Positions 43,001 to 54,592 of a stretch of 64,000 bases of DNA are shown here, in pieces (position 1 is the stretch's first letter; every line of letters starts with the position of its first letter). The notes beneath the pieces were generated by a model. The model was not told the origin of the DNA. It was given only the letters and a program-made list of their open reading frames with translations, and made no database searches. Origin of the DNA: Eutreptiella sp. 'Long Island Sound 2002' (lineage: Eukaryota > Euglenozoa > Euglenophyceae > Eutreptiales > Eutreptiaceae); NCBI GenBank assembly GCA_964036045.1, contig OZ038397.1, forward strand, positions 21,821,232 to 21,885,231, written 5' to 3'. Made by a program: the position numbers and the translations under genes.

Positions 43001-46000
43001 TAGAGGGCAACCCGGGCGACGCGACTAGAGGGCAATCCGGGCCGCGCGACTAGAGGGCAATCCGGGCCGCACGACTAGAGGGCAATCCGGGCCGCGCGAC
43101 TAGAGGGCAATCCGGGCCGCGCGACTAGAGGGCAATCCGGGCCGCGCGACTAGAGGGCAATCCGGGCCGCGCGTCTAGAGGGCAATCCGGGCCGCGCGAC
43201 TAGAGGGCAATCCGGGCCGCGCGTCTAGAGGGCAATCCGGGCCGCGCGTCTAGAGGGCAATCCGGGCCGCGCGACTAGAGGGCAATCCGGGCCGCGCGTC
43301 TAGAGGGCAATCCGGGCCGCACGACTAGAGGGCAATCCGGGCCGCGCGTCTAGAGGGCAATCCGGGCCGCGCGTCTAGAGGGCAATCTGGGCCGCGCGTC
43401 TAGAGGGCAATCCGGGCCGCGCGACTAGAGGGCAATCCGGGCTGCGCGTCTAGAGGGCAATCCGGGCCGCACGACTAGAGGGCAATCCGGGCCGCGCGAC
43501 TAGAGGGCAATCCGGGCCGCGCGACTAGAGGGCAATCCGGGCCGCGCGACTAGAGGGCAATCCGGGCCGCGCGTCTAGAGGGCAATCCGGGCCGCGCGAC
43601 TAGAGGGCAATCCGGGCCGCGCGTCTAGAGGGCAATCCGGGCCGCGCGTCTAGAGGGCAATCCGGGCCGCGCGACTAGAGGGCAATCCGGGCCGCACGAC
43701 TAGAGGGCAATCCGGGCCGCGCGTCTAGAGGGCAATCCGGGCCGCGCGTCTAGAGGCTAATCCGGGCCGCGCGTCTAGAGGGCAATCCGGGCCGCGCGAC
43801 TAGAGGGCAATCCGGGCTGCGCGTCTAGAGGGCGATCCGGGCCGCGCGACTAGAGGGCAATCCGGGCCGCGCGACTAGAGGGCAATCCGGGCCTCGCGAG
43901 TAGAGGGCAATCCGGGCCGCGCGTCTAGAGGGCAATCCGGGCTGCGCGTTTAGAGGGCAATCCGGGCCGCGCGACTAGAGGGCAATCCGGGCCTCGCGAC
44001 TAGAGGGCAATCCGGGCCGCGCGTCTAGAGGGCAATCCGGGCCGGGCGACTAGAGGACAGTTCCGGCCGCGCGTCTGAAGGGCAATCCGGGCCGCGCGTC
44101 TAGAGGGCAATCCGGGCCGCGCGTCTAGAGGGCAATCTGGGCCGCGCGTCTAGAGGGCAATCCGGGCCGCGCGTCTAGAGGGCAATCCGGGCCGCACGAC
44201 TAGAGGGCAATCCGGGCCACGCGACTAGAGGGCAATCCGGGCCGCGCGACTAGAGGGCAATCCGGGCCGCACGACTAGAGGGCAATCCGGGCTGCGCGTC
44301 TAGAGGGCAATCCGGGCCGCGCGACTAGAGGGCAATCCGGGCCGCGCGACTAGAGGGCAATCCGGGCCGCGCGTCTAGAGGGCAATCCGGGCCGCGCGAC
44401 TAGAGGGCAATCCGGGCCGCGCGTCTAGAGGGCAATCCGGGCCGCGCGTCTAGAGGGCAATCCGGGCCGCGCGACTAGAGGGCAATCCGGGCCGCGCGAC
44501 TAGAGGGCAATCCGGGCCGCGCGTCTAGAGGGCAATCCGGGCCGCGCGTCTAGAGGGCAATCCGGGCCGCGCGTCTAGAGGGCAATCCGGGCCGCGCGAC
44601 TAGAGGGCAATCCGGGCTGCGCGTCTAGAGGGCAATCCGGGCCTCGCGACTAGAGGGCAATCCGGGCCGCGCGTCTAGAGGGCGGGCTGGGCCGCGCGAC
44701 TAGAGGGCAATCCGGGCCGCGCGACTAGAGGGCAATCCGGGCCGCGCGTCTAGAGGGCAATCCGGGCCACGCGTCTAGAGGGCAATCCGGGCCACGCGAC
44801 TAGAGTGCAATCCGGGCCGCGCGACTAGAGGGCAATCCGGGCCACGCGTCTAGAGGGCAATCCGGGCCGCACGTCTGAAGGGCAATCCGGGCCGCGCGTC
44901 TAGAGGGCAATCCGGGCTGCGCGACTAGAGGGCAATCCGGGCCTCGCGACTAGAGGGCAATCCGGGCCGCGCGTCTAGAGGGCAATCCGGGCCGCGCGAC
45001 TAAAGGGCAATCCGGGCCGCGCGTCTGAAGGGCAATCCGGGCCGCGCGTCTAGAGGGCAATCCGGGCCGCGCGTCTAGAGGGCAATCCGGGCCGCGCGTC
45101 TAGAGGGCAATCCGGGCCGCGCGTCTAGAGGGCAATCCGGGCCGCGCGACTAGAGGGCAATCCGGGCCGCGCGACTAGAGGGCAATCCGGGCCACGCGAC
45201 TAGAGGGCAATCCGGGCCGCGCGTCTAGAGGGCAATCCGGGCCGCGCGACTAGAGGGCAATCCGGGCCGCACGACTAGAGGGCAATCCGGGCCGCGCGAC
45301 TAGAGGGCAATCCGGGCCGCGCGTCTAGAGGGCAATCCGGGCCGCGCGTCTAGAGGGCAATCCGGGCCGCGCGTCTAGAGGGCAATCCGGGCCGCGCGAC
45401 TAGAGGGCAATCCGGGCCGCACGACTAGAGGGCAATCCGGGCCGCGCGACTAGAGGGCAATCCGGGCCGCGCAACTAGAGGGCAATCCGGGCCGCGCGAC
45501 TAGAGGGCAATCCGGGCCGCGCGACTAGAGGGCAATCCGGGCCGCGCAACTAGAGGGCAATCCGGGCCGCGCGACTAGAGGGCAATCCGGGCCGCGCGTC
45601 TAGAGGGCAATCCGGGCCGCGCAACTAGAGGGCAATCCGGGCCGCGCGACTAGAGGGCAATCCGGGCCGCGCGTCTAGAGGGCAATCCGGGCCGCGCGAC
45701 TAGAGGGCAATCCGGGCCGCGCGACTAGAGGGCAATCCGGGCCGCGCGTCTGAAGGGCAATCCGGGCCGCGCAACTAGAGGGCAATCCGGGCCGCGCGAC
45801 TAGAGGGCAATCCGGGCCGCGCAACTAGAGGGCAATCCGGGCCGCGCGTCTAGAGGGCAATCCGGGCCGCGCGTCTAGAGGGCAATCCGGGCCGCGCGAC
45901 TAGAGGGCAATCCGGGCCGCGCAACTAGAGGGCAATCCGGGCCGCGCGACTAGAGGGCAATCCGGGCCGCGCGACTAGAGGGCAATCCGGGCCGCGCAAC

Positions 46001-46853
46001 TAGAGGGCAATCCGGGCCGCGCGTCTAGAGGGCAATCCGGGCCGCGCGTCTAGAGGGCAATCCGGGCCGCGCAACTAGAGGGCAATCCGGGCCGCGCGAC
46101 TAGAGGGCAATCCGGGCCGCGCGTCTAGAGGGCAATCCGGGCCGCGCAACTAGAGGGCAATCCGGGCCGCGCGACTAGAGGGCAATCCGGGCCGCGCGTC
46201 TAGAGGGCAATCCGGGCCGCGCGACTAGAGGGCAATCCGGGCCGCGCGTCTAGAGGGCAATCCGGGCCGCGCGACTAGAGGGCGATCCGGGCCGCGCGTC
46301 TAGAGGGCAATCCGGGCCGCGCAACTAGAGGGCAATCCGGGCCGCGCGACTAGAGGGCAATCCGGGCCGCGCGTCTAGAGGGCAATCCGGGCCGCGCAAC
46401 TAGAGGGCAATCCGGGCCGCGCGTCTAGAGGGCGATCCGGGCCGCGCGACTAGAGGGCAATCCGGGCCGCGCCACTAGAGGGCAATCCGGGCCGCGCGTC
46501 TAGAGGGCAATCCGGGCCGCGCGTCTAGAGGGCAATCCGGGCCGCGCGTCTAGAGGGCAATCCGGGCCGCGCGTCTAGAGGGCAATCCGGGCCGCGCGTC
46601 TAGAGGGCAATCCGGGCCGCGCGACTAGAGGGCAATCCGGGCCGCGCGTCTAGAGGGCAATCCGGGCCGCGCGTCTAGAGGGCAATCCGGGCCGCGCGTC
46701 TAGAGGGCAATCCGGGCCGCGCCACTAGAGGGCAATCCGGGCCGCGCGTCTAGAGGGCAATCCGGGCCGCGCGTCTAGAGGGCAATCCGGGCCGCGCGTC
46801 TAGAGGGCAATCCGGGCCGCGCGTCTAGAGGGCGGGCTGGGGCGCGCGCTCCG
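34019..46853. repeat. 25-bp satellite array, about 12.8 kb, in intron 2
   Basis: About 510 units of 25 bp with core ctagagggcaatccgggccg followed by cgcgt or cgcga. The T/A choice before CTAGAG splits units into two main classes; the T class contains a TCTAGA (XbaI) site. Outer units at both ends are divergent (ggtggcgggctgggcc type). Higher-order copies exist: the variant gcgactagaggacagttccg recurs at 37621, 40421, 42121, 42846 and 44046, and a long block repeats at 2,500-2,550 bp. Repeat-derived open frames on the minus strand carry a 25-residue period and are not genes. Confidence 0.98.
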
Positions 46854-48256
46854 GTGGCGGGCCGGGCCATGCGACCGGATTGCGAAACAACAACCCGATG
46901 GAATGTCACACAGGGGAAGCACATGCGGCGGGATGGGGCAATGCGCCCGCGGGGGCACAGCGCAACCCAACTGAGTGGCACAAGGAACGGCATATGCAGT
47001 GGCATGCCACTGCACGCGCACTTTTTGGGGCTTGTGCCTCTCCAGGTACATGTCCCTGTGTCCCTCTGCCATGTGCCATTGGAAAGGCACTGCCCGATGC
47101 CGGTGTGAAGGGCACTGCCCTGGTTGCGTGTGCCTGCCCCTTGCCGAGCACTTCCCGCATCTGCAATGGCAGTCCCCTGTGTCGATGCCATTGTGGGCAG
47201 GGGGGCGGGGATACATTTGGGGTTTGGGGTCCGACTTGTGGAGCCCCTCTTCAGGGCTGATGTTCTTCCTCCACTGCCGCCGCCGCACCGGGATCTGCCA
47301 GTACCCCAATTTGGAGGGTTGTTAATGGGTTGTGAAGCGGTGTGGAGGGTTGCGGGGTTGTGGACGCGTGTTGAGCGGTGTAGAGAGGTGTGAAGGGGTG
47401 TGGGCGGGTGTGGAGGCGTGTTGAGGGGTGTGCAGGGGTGTGGAGGGCTGTGGAGGGCTGTGGAGGGCTGTGGCTGCTGTCCCAGTGGAGGTCTACGGAC
47501 TACAGATTTGTATACCCACCCATGTGCCCGGGGTGCAACCCCCTCCCCCGGCCCTCTCGGAGGTCCACCCGGTGCATCTCGTGCACACCACCCCCAGCCC
47601 CTGTATGCCTCCCAAGACCGGGCACACAGTTCCCGTGGAACTACAAAAGACTCCCACGCAGAACTCCACAGCCCTCCACAACCCTCCACCCTGTCTGCTC
47701 GTTGTAGGCACCACCTGCATGAGGCAAAGTCAACTTGTTAGGGAACATGCGCAGGGGGGGGGGGGGGGGGCTGGGCTTGTGATCTGCATGTGCTGCCTGT
47801 TGTGCTGATTTCGTCTCAACCAACACACACGTGACAGCTCACACGTCACCATACGGGGCTGGGGTGGCGCACGGGGCATGGGGGTTTGGCGCACGGGGGG
47901 GGGTGGGGGGGGCTTGGGACGATTCGTGGGCACGCATGGGCATGCGGTAGCGCCTCATCGAACGAGGCGCACCAGTCCCGCAAGACATGGGCTCTGTGTG
48001 TGGGAGACGCTTGCTGTGTGATGGTTTGCATGTCGATGGCCATGTGTTTCGCGGAAGTTGTGCCTCTGCCTCCGTCAGTGAGGTCATTCAGCCCCTCCCG
48101 ATGCACGAAGGGAACGTTATGAGAACCAGAAACAAGTATTTCACGAGAGCACTGGAAGACGGCTCGGTCCATAGCACAAGGGTGCGGGTCTCTGGGTGGT
48201 GGGGTGTGCACTGGCCACCGCGTGCAGTCCCCCGCAACGTGTTCACCGTCCCTCAG
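46854..48256. other. Right end of intron 2; no gene
   Basis: Begins with aacaacaacccgatggaatgt (46884-46904), the right half of the dispersed repeat split by the satellite. Then a G/T-rich stretch with gtggagggct units (about 47320-47475) and, 190 bp on, the inverted ctccacagccctccac (47666-47690). A gaacgaggcgcacca remnant lies at 47960. A minus frame of 304 codons spans part of this but is Pro-rich and runs into the satellite. Confidence 0.5.
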
Positions 48257-48492
48257 GCTCCCGGTACCTGACCCTTGCGATTGGAGTGGGCCTGTTCGGG
48301 ATCTCGACGCTGCAGAGTCAGCGCGTGGAAGCGTTTTACTGCCGGTGGATGCACGGGTACTTCTCTGGCATGGATGTCTGGTACCTGCAGAGCGCCTTCA
48401 GTCTGCTCTGCTTTGCCCTGTTCTACTTCGCGACCCACAAGTCGCCGGACCACCTGCCGCACCAATATACGCTCCTTTGGAATTATGTGTAG
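48257..48492 (+). CDS. Exon 3 (last) of the multi-pass membrane protein gene
   Basis: The acceptor CCCTCAG precedes 48257. The first two bases complete the phase-1 Gly codon from exon 2, and 77 codons follow to TAG 48490-48492. It has membrane segments YLTLAIGVGLFGISTLQ and YLQSAFSLLCFALFYFA, a conserved-looking WMHGYFSGMDVWY loop, and a polar tail with THKSPDHLPHQY. The stop is TAG; if TAG were generally sense in this genome the frame would stay open far downstream through sequence that does not look coding, so this gene argues for TAG as a normal stop here. Confidence 0.68.
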
Positions 48493-49910
48493 CAGTCGAG
48501 CGCTGTAAATACCCATTCCTGCCCCCCCTTCGCCCTCTGCTTGCGTTCCCTGTGCACCGAAATCCCCCGGTCCCTGTGTGCCGATCCCTCGCGTCGCAGG
48601 CCACGCACTTCAGCCTCGTCGCCGTCGGGGTTGTCCCCATGTGATCCGGTGATCCGGGGTGATTCGTGCACCACGCCCCCCCCCCCCCCCGCCCCCTGTG
48701 TACATGGGCCCGCAAAGTGAGCCCATCCTCCACGACCGCCACGTCGCTGCCCGTCAGTGCCAAATGCCACCGGCGCACACCGTTGATGCTGCGACGGCAG
48801 CACATTGTCACACGGGCCCGTGGCCTCTACACGCGCTCACGTCCAGACTTGCCACTAGCGTCTGCCAAGCCAGCCACACCCAAGCAAGTCTGGGCCCCAC
48901 TGAGCCATGCACCGGATGCAGCAGGTTCCTACTGAGATCTGGTTGTGAGTGGGGCGAGTGTTACCGGGTGGCACACAGCACAGGGCTAATTCCTAACGAG
49001 AACCAGATTTCCTGCCGGACGCTAGTGGCATGTCTGCTCACGTCCTCCGCAAGGGGCCCTAACAACGGGAGACTGGGCCCATACCGCCCCTCGTCATGGC
49101 CTGCCCTTCGGCGGGACGTTGCCGAGCTGTTCGCGTGTGGCGGGGGGGGGGGGGGGGGGGCTCTGCTGCACCGCCCGCCCCTCCTCCCCGCTCCCCTTGC
49201 AGTCGTTTGGTGGCACCCCCCCCCCCGTGCCTTCTGGGCAGACCCCATGAGCATACGTGGCGTGGGTCCCTGTGCCTCCCTTGTCGGGCGCACCCCCCTT
49301 CTGCCCCTTTCTGTCCGTCCGCCATCCGTCAACCTGATCTACGAATCCTGTCACGGCCCGCGTTTTGGGCCCCCAAGAACCCCCCCCCCCCCGAAGTGCA
49401 GCGGGCCCTAACGAACCGGGAATGATTGCATGTAAAGCCTCTGTTAGCGCCGGGGGGGGAGTGCACGCCACGAGGGCAAAAGCAAATGTGGGCAGGCTCC
49501 CACTCTCACCCGCAAAACTACTGCCAGCCGTCCCCACCTCCCCCAAGGCGCGTGCTAGCACAGTGTGATCTCTCTGGGGCTGTCGTGTCTGACTTCAATT
49601 GCTCTGGACCTCCAGGAGTTCCGAACTGCCCATGGCGTAGCAATGCTCCTCGTGTCCCCAGCTTTCGTGATTGCATGGCGCGCTGGATCCGCACCGCTGT
49701 GTGCAGATACGTGTCCTGCTCCTGGTTTGATTTCCCTGTCCATGGCCTTCCACACCTCCGCAAACCAACTTGGTCACCCACACTGTTCCGTGTCACTCCT
49801 TTCTGATGCCTCTGACTCGTTCCCACTCCATCCACCTTCAACCACCGCTCCCAGCTCGCTCTCACTCCATTTCACTCCTTCTTCCTCTTTCCAACTCTTT
49901 TGCAGTCCGC
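48493..49910. other. 3' flank of the membrane-protein gene; no gene seen
   Basis: No coding sequence could be supported. C runs at 48677 and 49380 and a G run at 49141 are present. A pyrimidine-rich stretch (49800-49905) leads straight into the 10-bp satellite. Confidence 0.5.
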
Positions 49911-52900
49911 AGCCCTCCACAGCCCTCCACAGCCCTCCACAGCCCTCCACAACCCTCCACAGCCCTCCACAGCCCTCCACAGCCCTCCACAACCCTCCAC
50001 AGCCCTCCACAGCCCTCCAAAACACTCCACAGCCCTCCACAGCCCTCCACAACCCGCCACAACCCTCCACAATACTCCACAGCCCTCCACAGCCCTCCAC
50101 AACCCTCCACAGCCCTCCACAGCCCTCCACAGCCCTCCACAACACTCCACAGCCCTCCACAGCCCTCCACAGCCCTCCACAGCCCTCCACAACACTCCAC
50201 AGCCCTCCACAGCCCTCCACAACCCTCCACAGCCCTCCACAGCCCCCCACAGCCCTCCACAACCCTCCACAGCCCTCCACAGCCCTCCACAGCCGTCCAC
50301 AACCCTCGACAGTCCTCCACAACCCTCCAAAGCCCCCCACAGCCCTCCACAACCCTCCACAGCCCTCCACAGCCCTCCAAAACCCTCCACAACCCTCCCC
50401 TCCACAACCCTCCACAGCCCTCCACAGCCCTCCACAGCCCTCCACAGCCCTCCACAGCCCTCTACAGCCCTTGACAGCCCTCCACAGACCCTCACAGCCC
50501 TCCACAGCCCTCCACAACCCTCCACAACCCTCCACAGCCGTCCACAACCGTCGACCCTCCTCCGCAACCCTCCACAGCCCCCCACAGCCCTCCACAGCCC
50601 TCCACAACCATCCACAGCCCTCTACAGCCCTCCACAACCCTCCACAGACCCTACAGCCCTCCACAGCCCTCCACAAGCCTCCACAGCCCTCTACAGCCCT
50701 CCACAGCCCCCCACAACCCTCCACAGCCCTCCACAGCCCTCCAAAACACTCCACAGCCCTCCACAGCCCTCCACAACCCGCCACAACCCTCCACAATACT
50801 CCACAGCCCTCCACAGCCCTCCACAACCCTCCACAGCCCTCCACAGCCCTCCACAGCCCTCCACAACACTCCACAGCCCTCCACAGCCCTCCACAGCCCT
50901 CCACAGCCCTCCACAACACTCCACAGCCCTCCACAGCCCTCCACAACCCTCCACAGCCCTCCACAGCCCCCCACAGCCCTCCACAACCCTCCACAGCCCT
51001 CCACAGCCCTCCACAGCCGTCCACAACCCTCGACAGTCCTCCACAACCCTCCAAAGCCCCCCACAGCCCTCCACAACCCTCCACAGCCCTCCACAGCCCT
51101 CCAAAACCCTCCACAACCCTCCCCTCCACAACCCTCCACAGCCCTCCACAGCCCTCCACAGCCCTCCACAGCCCTCCACAGCCCTCTACAGCCCTTGACA
51201 GCCCTCCACAGACCCTCACAGCCCTCCACAGCCCTCCACAACCCTCCACAGCCGTCCACAACCGTCGACCCTCCTCCACAACCCTCCACAGCCCCCCACA
51301 GCCCTCCACAGCCCTCCACAACCCTCCACAGCCCTCTACAGCCCTCCACAACCCTCCACAGCCCTCCAAAACCCTCCACAACCCTCCCCTCCACAACCCT
51401 CCACAGACCCTCTACAGCCCTCCACAGCCCTCCACAAGCCTCCACAGCCCTCCACAGCCCTGCACAGCCCTCCACAACACTCCACAGCCCTCTACAGCGC
51501 TCCTCAGCCCCCCACAACCCTCCACAACCCTCGACAGCCCTCCACAACCCTCCACAGCCCTCCACAGCCCCTCACAGCCGTCCACAGCCCTGCACAACCC
51601 TCCACAGCCCTCCACAGCCGTCCACAACCCTCGACCCTCCTCCACAACCCTCCACAGCCCCCCACAGCCCTCCACAGCCCTCCACAAGCCTCCACAGCCC
51701 TCCACAGCCCTCCACAGCCCTCCACAGCCCTCCACAGCCCTCCACAGCCCTCCACAGCCCTCCACAGCCCTCCACAAGCCTCCACAGCCCTCCACAGCCC
51801 TCCACAAGCCTCCACAGCCCTCCACAGCCCTCCACAGCCCTCCACAGCCCTCCACAACACTCCACAGCCCTCCACAGCCCTCCACAGCTCTCCACAACCC
51901 TCCACAGCCCTCCACAGCCCTCCACAAGCCTCCACAGCCCTCCACAGCCCTCTACAGCCCTCCACAGCCCTCCGCAGCCCTCCACAGCCCTCCACAGCCC
52001 TCCACAAGCCTCCACAGCCCTCTACAGCCCTCCACAGCCCTCCACAGCCCTCCACAGCCCTCCACAGCCCTCTACAGCCCTCCATAACCCTCCACAGCCC
52101 TCCACAGCCCTCCACAGCCCTCCACAGCCCTCCACAGCCCTCCACAAGCCTCCACAGCCCCCCACAGCCCTCCACAGCCCTCCACAAGCCTCCACAGCCC
52201 TCCACAGCCCTCCACAGCCCTCCACAGCCCTCCACAGCCCTCCACAACCCTCCACAGGCCCCCACAGCCCTCCACAGCCCTCCACAAGCCTCCACAGCCC
52301 TCTACAGCCCTCCACAGCCCCCCACAGCCCTCCACAGCCCTCCACAACACTCCACAGCCCTCTACAGCCCTCCACAACCCTCCACAGACCCCACAGCCCT
52401 CCACAGCCCTCCACAAGCCTCCACAGCCCTCCACAGCCCTGCACAGCCCTCCACAGCCCTCCACAGCCCTCCACAGCCCCTCCCAGCCCTCCACAGCCCT
52501 GCACAACCCTCCACAGCCCTCCACAGCCCTCCACAACCCTCCACAGCCCTCTACAGCCCTCCACAGCCCTCCACAGCCCTCCACAACCCTCCACAACCCT
52601 CCACAACCCTCCACAGCCCTCCACAGCCCTCCACGGCCCTCCACAACCCTCCACAGCCCTCCACAGCCCTCCACAGCCCTCCACAACCCTCCACAATCCT
52701 CCACAGCCCTCCACAGCCCTCCACAGCCCTCCACAGCCCTCCACAACCCTCCACAACCCTCCACAGCCCTCCACAGCCCTCCACAGCCCTCCACAACCCT
52801 CCACAGCCCCCCACAGCCCTCCACAGCCCTCCACAAGCCTCCACAGCCCTCCACAGCCCTCCACAGCCCTCCACAGCCCTCCACAACCCTCCACAGCCCT

Positions 52901-53236
52901 CCACAGCCCTCTACAGCCCTCCAAAGCCCTCCACAGCCCTCCACAGCCCTCCACAGCCCTCCACAACCCTCCACAGCCGTCCACAACCCTCCACAGCTCT
53001 CCACAGCCCTCCAAAGCCCTCCACAGCCCTCCACAGCCCTCCACAGCCCTCCACAGCCCTCCACAGCCCTCCACAGCTCTCCATAGCCCTCCACAGCCCT
53101 CCACAACCCTCCACAGCCCTCCACAGCCCTCCACAGCCCTCCACAACCCTCCACAACCCTCCACAACCCTCCACAGCCCTCCACAGCCCTCCACAACCCT
53201 CCACAGCCCTCCACAGCCCTCCACAGCTCTCCACAG
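49911..53236. repeat. 10-bp satellite (agccctccac), about 3.3 kb
   Basis: About 330 units of agccctccac with common variants aaccctccac and aagcctccac. A 724-bp higher-order copy is visible (aacactccac marker at 50021 and 50745). The unit has no stop in any frame on either strand, so very long open frames appear (840 codons on plus, 540 on minus), all with a 10-residue period such as PPQPSTALHS. They are repeat artefacts. Confidence 0.98.
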
Positions 53237-53445
53237 GCGAAGTGTCATGCTTCGCACCTGAGACTTGGGAGCATGTGGTTCATATACAGCCCGTTTTCTT
53301 AGGGCGTCGCTTATATGGAAGGGTCCACTGGCCCAGCACAATTGATTGCAGGTTCGTAGTGCCTACTGTACAGCGCCAGTACTACCGATAAATGTACATA
53401 TCAACAGCAGATGTACATAGATGAGTGTTCTTCTACGATTGTGAA

Positions 53446-53520
53446 CATCTGGACTAATGGCTGCAAGTGTCTATGGCGGGGACATTCAGTCTATCAGTAC
53501 CGACCATTGCTCCCCCTTTT
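53446..53520. repeat. Dispersed repeat of about 75 bp, copy 2
   Basis: Near-identical to 29506-29580, differing by a few substitutions. It lies between the 10-bp satellite and the lower-GC gene island. Confidence 0.85.
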
Positions 53521-53549
53521 TATCCCGAAGCATGCCTGCACGTACCTTT

Positions 53550-54209
53550 TCAATGACCCACGTTCATCCGTCCGTATTTGATGCAATTGTTCTCATGATT
53601 TTTTTGGCAATGAGTCATGTTCATGTGCCACACACCCGCCATGTGTAGTACAATTACAGAAAGTATGAGGTATATCTGAAAGCAACCTGCACCTCCGTAA
53701 CGCGTCCACATAATCCACGAAGGGTCCCAACAGGTCCATTTTGCCAAATTCAGTATCGGAGACGGCGTGACATCAGTCGTCGTGCGTTGCTGGCAACCAA
53801 AGTGCATCACTACCAGGGCCACAGTGCCCAGCGTCAATAGGAGCCATACATTCCGTGCTGTGGGGCTGTGAGATGTCTTATGGTCTACGATGCCCATGAG
53901 GCCCAGGAACAACCCAAGGTCCGTTAGGGCATCGTAATATGCCCCAAACTGGCTTGTTTGGTTATACCGCCTTGCCAATTGTCCATCCGCACAGTGCGCC
54001 AGGTAGTGCAGGATCCAAAAAACTATAAACAGGTCAACTCTGTCCTTTCACGGGTAGTGGAGGGCTAATACTCCAAACAACAGCGAGTAGGTCGTCACTG
54101 CGTTGGGTGTGTGACCCATGTAATGTAGCGGCTCCAAGGTGTGTCGCGTGATGTCTGTCAGGACTTGGCAGTCCACCGGGCATTCATCCTCGCGTGAGAG
54201 TTTGTCCAT
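53550..54209 (-). CDS. CDP-alcohol phosphatidyltransferase family protein (in-frame TGA)
   Basis: From ATG at complement 54209-54207 the frame begins with a soluble end, then HTPNAVTTYSLLFG, typical of the first helix of this family. The signature D-G-x2-A-R-x8-G-x3-D-x3-D is complete: ADGQLARR, then QFGAYYDALTD, which binds the metal and CDP group. Further hydrophobic segments follow (LFLGLMGIV, VWLLLTLGTVALVVM, IYLILSVIVLHMAGV). Enzymes of this family transfer a phospho-alcohol from a CDP-linked donor in membranes. An in-frame TGA at complement 54048-54050 lies upstream of the motif (after LALHYP). Thus it is either broken, misread, or read through. It is 23 bp downstream of the next gene on the same strand. 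Confidence 0.75.
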
Positions 54210-54232
54210 GGTGACGTTTATCTTGACCTTAC

Positions 54233-54592
54233 TTAAGAAATACAGGGACGGGCACTATGATGGAAGGTAAGTACAGCTGCAGCGGCCAATGCAGCATCCA
54301 TGTACAATGCAATGCCGGCATGCGACGAGTCTACGAATGAGAGACCAACTGCCATCAGAAGGAGTGCAGCATGATAAGGGCGTGCATAGTTCCAGTATAT
54401 GGGTTCACCTAGTGTCTCGGGTCCACTCTGACGCATGCCTGTCAGGTACAACAGCAACAGACCCACGGCCGTCCCAAAGGCAAGCCTTGCCCATCTGGGG
54501 TCACGTCACGCAAGCTCAGCCCACACAAGCCGCATCGGAAGGCCGAACACCAAAAACATTGCCGATCGCTTCTGTAGGTTGGTCGACGACAT
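54233..54592 (-). CDS. Small membrane protein, unidentified (in-frame TGA)
   Basis: ATG at complement 54592-54590 (MSSTNLQKRS) opens 119 codons with hydrophobic segments AMFLVFGLPMRLVWAE, LAFGTAVGLLLLYLTGM, YHAALLLMAVGLSFVD and ALYMDAALAAAAVLTF. An in-frame TGA lies at complement 54506-54508, in a context (ELA-stop-RDPRW) where coding clearly continues. The gene ends 23 bp before the phosphatidyltransferase, on the same strand, suggesting co-expression. The family is not recognised. Confidence 0.5.

Noticed and set aside
34019-46853. CRISPR-like regular array
   Set aside because: Units are directly adjacent with no unique spacers; it is a satellite in eukaryotic DNA.
49565-53341. Very long open frames (up to 840 codons) on both strands
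   Set aside because: They come from a 10-bp unit without stop codons; all translations have a 10-residue period and all six frames are open, so there is no coding signal.
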